Below are positions 12,696-17,637 of a DNA stretch of 17,637 bases, piece after piece (position 1 is the stretch's first letter; each line of letters begins with the position of its first letter). Under the pieces are notes generated by a model that saw only the letters and a list, made by a program, of their open reading frames with translations, had not been told where the DNA came from and ran no database searches. A program made the position numbers and the translations under genes. This DNA comes from JAEZHK01 sp964575255 (GTDB taxonomy: Bacteria > Bacillota > Clostridia > Christensenellales > Aristaeellaceae): assembly GCA_964575255.1 (NCBI GenBank), contig CAZNPZ010000055.1, positions 1 to 17,637 of the forward strand. The letters are read 5' to 3'.

Positions 12696-14738
12696 CTATT
12701 CGTTCTCAGTCAGGCTGGGCGAGAAGAATGCGTAGGAGCCCTTGCCGCCGTACTTCGCGGCGTACATCGCCTGGTCGGCTTTCTCCAGCAGCGCCTCGTA
12801 GCGCGACCCGTCCAGCGGGAAGCGGGCGATTCCGACCGAAACCGAGACCGGCGCGTTTTCGGAGCGGATGGAGAACCCCTGGCGGATTACCGAGATCAGC
12901 CGCTCCACGTTGCCGATGATGGCCTCTTCCGAGCGCACCCGATCCAGATATACGATGAACTCGTCGCCGCCGATGCGCCCGGCGATGTCGGTCTCGCGGA
13001 TGTTGGCGCGAATGACCTGCCCCATCTTGCGCAGTATGTCGTCACCGAATCCGTGGCCGCGGGTGTCGTTGAACTCTTTGAAGTCGTCGATGTCGATGTA
13101 GAGCAGCGCGCTGCCCACGTCCTCGCTCTCAAGCAGGCGCTGTTTGATGCAACGCTCCGTCTCCACGCGGTTCAGTAGCCCCGTCAGAATGTCCCGCGTC
13201 GCCTGCTCCCGGAGGCGGCAGGTTTCCCGGACGGCCTGGTCGATGTTGGTGAGCTTGCCCAGCGCGCGGACGAACGTCCCGTCCCCCTCGCCCGTCCACA
13301 GCGTGCGGATGACCGCCTCGTACCACTCGTACCAACCGCGCTTGGTCAGAAGCCGGACGTCCATCTTCAGGGTGGGGTTCGCCCGCGACGCGTTCGTGAT
13401 GGCCGCGTCCAGCGTTTCGCGGTCGCCGGGATACAGATACCGGTTGAGCGCGCCGCCGCTCGACATGGCGTTTCGGATCGTGGTTTCTCCATCAAAGTGG
13501 TCGGAGAAGCGCCCGGAGAAGGACAGCGTATCGTTCTCGCGGTCGTAATCGATCAGCACTTCGCCCGACAGCGACGCGTAGGTCTTGTACTGTTCGCGCT
13601 CGTGTTCGAGGAGTTTCAGCGTGCGGGACGGAAGGTGCTCCAGCGAATCGTAGGAAGGTTCGCCCGGCATGAAGTCGCCGTCATACGCAAGCTCGGTGAT
13701 CGCGCTGCGCACCCTGTCCTTTATGAGATCCAGCGTCGATAATAGGATCGGGTTGAACGCGCCGCAGTCGCCGTCCCGGATCATTTCCAGCGCCTGGTCG
13801 TGGGTAAAGGGCGGCTTGTAAACGCGTTCGCTGGTCAGCGCCTCGTACACGTCCGCGAGCGCCACGATCTGCGCCCAGAGCGGGATTGCGTCGCCCGCGA
13901 TGCCGCGCGGGTAGCCGTTGCCGTCCCACCGCTCGTGGTGGCACAGGCAGATGTCCCGGCAGTACGCGAAGAATCGTTCGCCGCCCGTCGCGGAGATGCG
14001 CTCGATGACCTGCGCGCCGTAGATTGTGTGGCGCTTCATGATCTCAAATTCTTCATTGGACAGGCGGCCGGGCTTGCTGAGGATGGACTCCGGGACAGCG
14101 ATCATGCCCACGTCGTGCAGCGCGGATGCGCAGACGATGTCGTCGATGACCGTTTCCGTCAGCCCAAATTCCATGTAGTGCTGGGCGAGCGCCTGGCACA
14201 GAAGCCTCGTGACCATCGAGATCCTGCGGGTGTGCTGCGCGGTCTCGCCGCTTCGGAACTCCACAATGGTGGAAAGCGCCTCGATGGCGTAGCGGTTGGC
14301 TCTTCGGATCTCCTGAGTTCTTGACTCCACCAGATCCTCCACACTGGCACGGTGGCGCTCCGAATCCACCAAACGCTGCGCGCGCCGCCGGACGATCTCC
14401 GCGTTGAAAGGCTGTTCGACGAAATCCGAGACGCCGAGGCGGATCGCCGCGGCGGCTTTTTCGGGCGATATGCCGGATGCGATCATGAGAACCGGCATTC
14501 CGGGCAAGAACCCGTGCGCGTGCATCTCCCGGAGCAACTGGAACCCGTCCACACCGGGCAGGTCGAGGGCGATCAGGATCAGCGCAATATGCGCGCGGTT
14601 TTTTTCGATCAGCTTCAACGCGTCCGGCGCGTTTTCGGCTTCCAGCGCAGCGAACTGATCGCGAAAGATCTCACGGAGGATTGCCCGATTGTGCGCGATG
14701 TCGTCCACGATGAGCAGCGCGGGCAGTTCGGTGCCCAT
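12696..14738 (-). CDS. Pseudo-receiver / HD-GYP / PAS / GGDEF c-di-GMP enzyme
   Basis: 680 residues from ATG 14738, with AAAGGGGGGATC just upstream. Domain order: a receiver fold (about 5-120), HD-GYP (about 150-330), a PAS-like sensor (about 395-500) and GGDEF (about 515-675). The receiver keeps the acidic pair Asp12-Asp13, but the phosphoacceptor position is Ala57, the Thr/Ser position is Ala87 and the Lys position is Gln109, so phosphorylation looks impossible. The HD-GYP metal ligands are present (His169, His208-Asp209, His237, His267-His268, Asp296) with HHERWDGNGYP, but HDxGK reads HDVGM. GGDEF (590-594) is intact, with an RETD inhibitory site (581-584). It should both make and degrade c-di-GMP in the cytosol; which activity dominates is unknown. 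No membrane segment is seen. Confidence 0.93.
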   Translation of the reverse strand: MGTELPALLIVDDIAHNRAILREIFRDQFAALEAENAPDALKLIEKNRAHIALILIALDLPGVDGFQLLREMHAHGFLPGMPVLMIASGISPEKAAAAIRLGVSDFVEQPFNAEIVRRRAQRLVDSERHRASVEDLVESRTQEIRRANRYAIEALSTIVEFRSGETAQHTRRISMVTRLLCQALAQHYMEFGLTETVIDDIVCASALHDVGMIAVPESILSKPGRLSNEEFEIMKRHTIYGAQVIERISATGGERFFAYCRDICLCHHERWDGNGYPRGIAGDAIPLWAQIVALADVYEALTSERVYKPPFTHDQALEMIRDGDCGAFNPILLSTLDLIKDRVRSAITELAYDGDFMPGEPSYDSLEHLPSRTLKLLEHEREQYKTYASLSGEVLIDYDRENDTLSFSGRFSDHFDGETTIRNAMSSGGALNRYLYPGDRETLDAAITNASRANPTLKMDVRLLTKRGWYEWYEAVIRTLWTGEGDGTFVRALGKLTNIDQAVRETCRLREQATRDILTGLLNRVETERCIKQRLLESEDVGSALLYIDIDDFKEFNDTRGHGFGDDILRKMGQVIRANIRETDIAGRIGGDEFIVYLDRVRSEEAIIGNVERLISVIRQGFSIRSENAPVSVSVGIARFPLDGSRYEALLEKADQAMYAAKYGGKGSYAFFSPSLTENE

Positions 14739-14757
14739 CACGATCCCCCCCTTTGTT

Positions 14758-14781
14758 ACGGGCCGCCATTCGTCGGCCCGT
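14758..14781 (-). promoter_or_regulatory. Leader hairpin upstream of the c-di-GMP gene
   Basis: ACGGGCCG (14758-14765) and CGGCCCGT (14774-14781) are perfect inverted arms with an 8-base loop. In the minus-strand transcript the hairpin ends a few bases before the AAAGGGGGG ribosome site. The AT-rich stretch beyond it (14785-14830) likely holds the promoter; TAGAAT at 14789-14794 is a possible -10 but no good -35 is seen. Confidence 0.4.
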
Positions 14782-14850
14782 GCGACACATTCTATGACTT
14801 CTATATTACCACTTATCATGAAGTATATTGATTGCAGACGAATAATTTAA

Positions 14851-14876
14851 CCAAAATTCCCCATTGGAAATAGGGG
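14851..14876 (-). terminator. Probable terminator of the glycosyltransferase gene
   Basis: Read on the minus strand, CCCC-T-ATT-tcc-AAT-GGGG forms a 7-bp stem with one bulge followed by AATTTT. It lies about 100 bases after the glycosyltransferase stop. The 14877-14973 interval holds nothing else that I recognise. Confidence 0.55.
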
Positions 14877-14973
14877 TTTGGGGCTGAAAACGATTTATTC
14901 AGATTTGCGAGCATCAAATGTTTCGGGATGTACTGACGCCGAACTCCATACAGGGTAGAAGTCGGTGTAACAA

Positions 14974-16056
14974 TCAGAGCCAGTGCTTCTCCCCGCGCAG
15001 AAGCCGCCTGAGCTTGACCGCGTACTTCACGAAAGGCCGGAACACCTGCGCCATCAGCCTAGAGCCGCCTTCCGTCCTGTCCAGATACTGGATCAGTTCT
15101 GCGCCGGTGCCGGTGCGCATCAATTGGTAGTTCGCCGCGGTATAGCGCGCTTTGCGCCGCTCGATCGCTTCTTTGAACTCCGGATGCTGAAGGATCTTGT
15201 CGACATAGGCGCCCTTTTCCGCAAGGCTCCAGGCACCCATCCGGATGGAATTGATGCACAGCTTGGCCGCGTCCACATAACGTTTGTCGATGGCGTCCCG
15301 CATGCCGTCGTTCATCCAGCCGCACCGCGCCATGCTCTCCTCGACGGCATGGTTGACGGCGATGTGGGTGTCAAAGAGGTTGGGGTCAACCTGCTTGGTG
15401 ATGCAGCGGGTGTTGTAGCGGATGTAGAAATAATCACTCGCGTCAATGACCTCGATGCTGCCGGTGCGCTCCAGAATCTCGGTGACGAAAATCACGTCGC
15501 CGCGCATTTTGATCTTCTCGCGATAGGCGATGCCTTCGATGATTTCGCGCTTGTAGAGCTTTGCATACAGCGCGCCGATGCGGTTGAAATTGTACAGTTC
15601 CGGCAGTGCCGCGCCGAAATCCTCCCGCCGGATGAATACCTCTTTGGTCTTGGGCACGCACCAGACCTGGCGCATCGTGCGTTCGCTGAGCGAAACGTAC
15701 CTGGCGATCACCATGTCCGCGTCGTGCGCCGCCTGCGCGTCCAGCATGTGCTTCAAATAATCCGGCCCGACGTAGTCGTCGGGATCGACAAAGGCGAGAA
15801 AGCGGCCTGCCGCCCGCCTGAGCCCTTCGTTTCGCGCCTTGCCCACGCCGCCGTTTGCCTGGTGCACGGGAATGAAGCGCGCGTCCTCCTTTGCGAACGC
15901 GTCGATGATCGCGCCGCTCCCGTCAGGCGAACCGTCGTCGACGAGAATCGCTTCAAAATCCGAAACCGTTTGCGCCTGAAGCGATTTCAGGCAGCGGGCG
16001 AGGTATGGCTCGACATTGTAGATCGGCAGGATGATCGAGACCAGCGGCGTACTCAT
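14974..16056 (-). CDS. Family 2 glycosyltransferase
   Basis: 360 residues. ATG 16056 follows AAGGAG at a normal distance. The N-terminal GT-A fold is clear: SIILPIYNVEPYLARCLKSL, then LVDDGSPDGS (Asp40-Asp41 bind the nucleotide), NGGVGKARNEGL and FVDPDDYV (DPDD at 91-94, metal and donor binding). The C-terminal half carries the acceptor region and a basic tail (VKLRRLLRG). It has no transmembrane segment and is expected to work at the inner membrane face, moving a sugar from a nucleotide donor onto a polysaccharide, glycolipid or teichoic-type acceptor. It stands alone rather than in a polysaccharide cluster, so the product cannot be named. Its promoter is visible at 16104-16132. Confidence 0.93.
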   Translation of the reverse strand: MSTPLVSIILPIYNVEPYLARCLKSLQAQTVSDFEAILVDDGSPDGSGAIIDAFAKEDARFIPVHQANGGVGKARNEGLRRAAGRFLAFVDPDDYVGPDYLKHMLDAQAAHDADMVIARYVSLSERTMRQVWCVPKTKEVFIRREDFGAALPELYNFNRIGALYAKLYKREIIEGIAYREKIKMRGDVIFVTEILERTGSIEVIDASDYFYIRYNTRCITKQVDPNLFDTHIAVNHAVEESMARCGWMNDGMRDAIDKRYVDAAKLCINSIRMGAWSLAEKGAYVDKILQHPEFKEAIERRKARYTAANYQLMRTGTGAELIQYLDRTEGGSRLMAQVFRPFVKYAVKLRRLLRGEKHWL

Positions 16057-16103
16057 GCGTGCTCCTTCGTGAACGAATATGCGCGGCGGGAATGATTTCT
16101 ACC

Positions 16104-16132
16104 ATTATAGCACAACCTCGCGGCCCGCGCAA
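16104..16132 (-). promoter_or_regulatory. Promoter of the glycosyltransferase gene
   Basis: On the minus strand TTGCGC (16127-16132), 17 bases, then TATAAT (16104-16109), preceded by TGC to give an extended -10. The transcript would start near 16097, about 40 bases before the ATG. Confidence 0.75.
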
Positions 16133-16162
16133 ATGCGCGTTTGGCGTGACCTGTGACAGACG

Positions 16163-16439
16163 GTAGGATTGTCAATCATGGATTCGTCCTGTCGTACCGC
16201 GCTTTCCAGAAGTAGATGTACGACCGACTCTTGTTGTACTTCCGGCTCGCTCGGCTGACTCCGTTCTTCTGCGCGTACTCCAGAAGGGATTGCCGGTAGC
16301 ACATATCCTGTGTTACACTGTGCATGTGGGAGTGGACACTTCCTTTCGGCTGATTTTGCTGCAACTCTATCATAACCGATGTGTCCATCTCCCGCTCTAC
16401 TTTTTTTCCTCCTCTGTCCAATATCTATTGTAATCCTAC
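16163..16439 (-). mobile_element. Collapsed IS remnant with imperfect terminal inverted repeats
   Basis: GTAGGATTGTCAAT at 16163-16176 and ATTGTAATCCTAC at 16427-16439 are inverted copies (first 8 bases identical, then one small gap) and enclose a transposase fragment. The 277-base unit looks like an internally deleted, MITE-like derivative of an insertion sequence. I could not find a clear target-site duplication. The composition is more AT-rich than the surrounding genes, as expected for acquired DNA. Confidence 0.55.
16176..16373 (-). pseudogene. N-terminal fragment of an IS transposase (helix-turn-helix part)
   Basis: The frame gives about 65 residues ending in a stop after KARYDRTNP. 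The segment CYRQSLLEYAQKNGVSRASR, followed by KYNKSRSYIYFW, is the helix-turn-helix found at the start of IS3/IS481-type integrase-like transposases of Clostridia. Nothing of the DDE catalytic domain remains; the frame breaks just where such proteins continue with a glycine-containing linker. The possible starts at 16373 and 16325 lack a good ribosome site, although AAAGGA lies between them. A non-functional remnant within the element at 16163-16439. Confidence 0.7.
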
Positions 16440-16470
16440 AGTCCGCGGATAGGTTTTTTTCGGAAATCGC

Positions 16471-16499
16471 TTGACAAAACACGTTGAGCACGCTATAAT
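16471..16499 (+). promoter_or_regulatory. Consensus promoter of tRNA-Val
   Basis: TTGACA (16471-16476), 17 bases, TATAAT (16494-16499): a perfect sigma-A promoter. The transcript should start near 16506, six bases before the mature tRNA. The right end of the IS remnant lies 31 bases upstream of the -35 box, so the promoter is intact. Confidence 0.92.
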
Positions 16500-16511
16500 A
16501 GACAGGCGTTC

Positions 16512-16588
16512 GGGGTTATAGCTCAGTTGGTTAGAGCGTTACGTTGACATCGTAAAGGTCGATGGTTCGAGCCCATTTAACCCCACCA
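16512..16588 (+). tRNA. tRNA-Val (anticodon GAC)
   Basis: 77 bases with all arms: acceptor GGGGTTA/TAACCCC, D stem GCTC/GAGC with loop AGTTGGTTA, anticodon stem TTACG/CGTAA with loop TTGACAT (anticodon GAC, reads GUC and GUU), T stem GATGG/CCATT with loop TTCGAGC, discriminator A and an encoded CCA end. It is transcribed alone from a consensus promoter and followed by a strong terminator. Confidence 0.97.
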
Positions 16589-16612
16589 TCAAGAGGGACA
16601 TTGGTTCCCATG

Positions 16613-16643
16613 AAAATGCCCACCGGTGACGGTGGGCATTTTT
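16613..16643 (+). terminator. Terminator of the tRNA-Val transcript
   Basis: AAAATGCCCACCG (16613-16625) pairs perfectly with CGGTGGGCATTTT (16630-16642) around a GTGA loop, with one further T. A very stable rho-independent terminator 24 bases after the tRNA. Confidence 0.93.
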
Positions 16644-16713
16644 ATCGGTCTGCAAAATCCGTCCGGGTCTTGGCGGATTCTGAGGCGAACGGTTCAGCGC
16701 GGCTCGAAGCAAA

Positions 16714-16752
16714 ACGCCGTGGGGAAGTCCCAGTCAATGCCGCCCACGGCGT
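16714..16752 (-). terminator. Distal hairpin with T-run after the YeiH-like gene
   Basis: ACGCCGTGGG (16714-16723) and CCCACGGCGT (16743-16752) are perfect arms 19 bases apart. On the minus strand the stem is followed by TTTTGC. It is the second of two hairpins downstream of the membrane-protein gene. The rest of 16644-16911 holds no gene that I can support. Confidence 0.5.
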
Positions 16753-16763
16753 GAAAATTATCA

Positions 16764-16792
16764 GTGCCCGGAGGCAAACCGCCTACGGGCAC
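16764..16792 (-). terminator. Hairpin downstream of the YeiH-like gene
   Basis: GTGCCCG (16764-16770) pairs with CGGGCAC (16786-16792), and AGGC/GCCT extend the stem inside. On the minus strand TGATAATTTTC follows, a modest T-rich tail, so it may terminate the transcript of the gene at 16912. Confidence 0.5.
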
Positions 16793-16911
16793 CGTCATGA
16801 TATGTCAGGCCTCTTATTGAGAAGGCGGCTTTATACCTTGCAGCACTTTAGCGGATGCAATCGCCCCCTACCTACGAGGACGCGAATGCAATGTCCTGCC
16901 TTCCTGTTCGC

Positions 16912-17637
16912 CTAGAACAGTTTTTGTAGAATGGCCTGTGCGCCCAAGGCGACAAATACCACCGAGGTATCGATGCTTAACCCCAGGAGCATGGGTTTCC
17001 AGCCAACGCCTTTGACTTCCTGGATGCTTGTTTTCAATCCAATTGCGCTTAGTGCCATGACCATAAAAAGCTTGGATATTGAGGATACCGCTGTCACGAC
17101 GTTTTCGGGGACAAAGCCTGTGCTTTTTACCGCCACCATTCCGATAAACATCAGGATGAACCACGGAAAGATGGATGTGACCCGAACCTTTTGAGCGGTT
17201 TGTGTAGACTTGGCTCTTGTTCTGGCGTGAATGTATGAGAATACCAGTACGACAGGAACAATGAAGAGTGTGCGCGTCAATTTCACGATGACCGCGAAGC
17301 TTCCCGCAATTTCCGAAAATCCATAGCCGGCGGCGACAACGGATGAGGTATCATTGACGGCGGTCCCGACCCACAGCCCGTAGCTCGTATCGCTCAAGCC
17401 AAGCAAGTGACCAATCCACGGAAAGGCGATCACCGTCAACAGGTCAAACAGAAAGGTGGCGGATATCGCGTAAGCAATGTCCCGATCATCCGCTTCTATT
17501 GCAGGGCCGAGCGTGGCAACCGCCGTGCCGCCGCAAATGGCCGTGCTCGCCGAAAGCAAACTGGACAGTTTCCAGTTGACCTTAAAGATCCGCCCCAGGA
17601 TGTAGCCGCCCCCAAAGGCTGTCGTAAGGGTTAAGGC
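16912..17637 (-). CDS. YeiH/UPF0324-family membrane protein, 5' end outside the window
   Basis: 241 residues are visible, with the N-terminus cut off by the window edge: the frame stays open to 17637 and reads GGGYILGRIFKVNWKLSSLL before LSASTAICGGTAVATLGPAI. The latter matches the conserved ASTAICGGSA region of the YeiH/PF03601 family. At least six hydrophobic segments follow, such as ISATFLFDLLTVIAFPWIG, LFIVPVVLVFSYI, IFPWFILMFIGMVAV and LGLSIDTSVVFVALGAQAIL. A conserved VGTAVNDTSSVVAAG lies between the early helices. Full-length members have about 330-350 residues, so about a third is missing. They are inner-membrane proteins, some annotated as putative sulfate exporters; the substrate here is unknown. 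Two hairpins follow the TAG stop. Confidence 0.92.
   Translation of the reverse strand, partial: ALTLTTAFGGGYILGRIFKVNWKLSSLLSASTAICGGTAVATLGPAIEADDRDIAYAISATFLFDLLTVIAFPWIGHLLGLSDTSYGLWVGTAVNDTSSVVAAGYGFSEIAGSFAVIVKLTRTLFIVPVVLVFSYIHARTRAKSTQTAQKVRVTSIFPWFILMFIGMVAVKSTGFVPENVVTAVSSISKLFMVMALSAIGLKTSIQEVKGVGWKPMLLGLSIDTSVVFVALGAQAILQKLF

Noticed and set aside
16512..16700. Integration site at the 3' end of tRNA-Val
   Set aside because: No repeat of the tRNA 3' end and no integrase gene lie in the window.
16562..16915. A plus-strand open frame of 117 residues beginning inside tRNA-Val
   Set aside because: It starts within the tRNA, passes through the tRNA terminator and two further hairpins, and shows no homology.

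Overview
The window looks like a chromosomal segment of a high-GC Gram-positive anaerobe of the Clostridia type. Supporting signs are strong AGGAGG-type ribosome sites, several near-consensus sigma-A promoters (TTGACA, 17 bases, TATAAT), a DUF896/YnzC-family gene, Ig-like (Big_2) CapA proteins, a barnase/barstar pair and a combined HD-GYP/GGDEF protein. This taxonomic reading is inference from gene content; no rRNA or other marker is present.

Layout. 159-4520: a consensus promoter drives two tandem exported proteins, each with Ig-like repeats followed by a CapA-type metallophosphoesterase-like domain. 4552-5451: a hairpin, a tiny minus-strand gene for a 47-residue protein with ten cysteines, then a divergent flavodoxin-family gene with its own promoter and terminator. 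5619-7500: an exported barnase-like ribonuclease, an overlapping barstar-like inhibitor, and an aldo/keto reductase that continues the barstar reading frame with no stop codon between them. 7547-8106: a small minus-strand gene, then an intergenic element of nested and abutting hairpins behind a good promoter. 8153-11501: a large, highly acidic single-pass membrane protein and glycerol kinase, with a terminator wedged just before the glpK ribosome site. 11531-11696: a cluster of inverted repeats. 11814-14738: a GNAT acetyltransferase, a divergent DUF896 gene, and a REC-HD-GYP-PAS-GGDEF protein whose receiver has lost its phosphoacceptor. 14974-16132: a GT2 glycosyltransferase and its promoter. 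16163-16439: a collapsed insertion-sequence remnant flanked by inverted repeats. 16512-16588: tRNA-Val(GAC). 16912-17637: the C-terminal part of a YeiH/UPF0324 membrane protein running off the window.

Functional themes are cell-surface and exported proteins (CapA pair, barnase, acidic membrane protein, glycosyltransferase), c-di-GMP turnover, and small housekeeping functions. The less ordinary items are the barstar-reductase continuous frame, the cysteine-rich microprotein, the folded element at 7904-8106 and the degenerate receiver on a dual c-di-GMP enzyme. No CRISPR array, prophage or complete transposon was seen.
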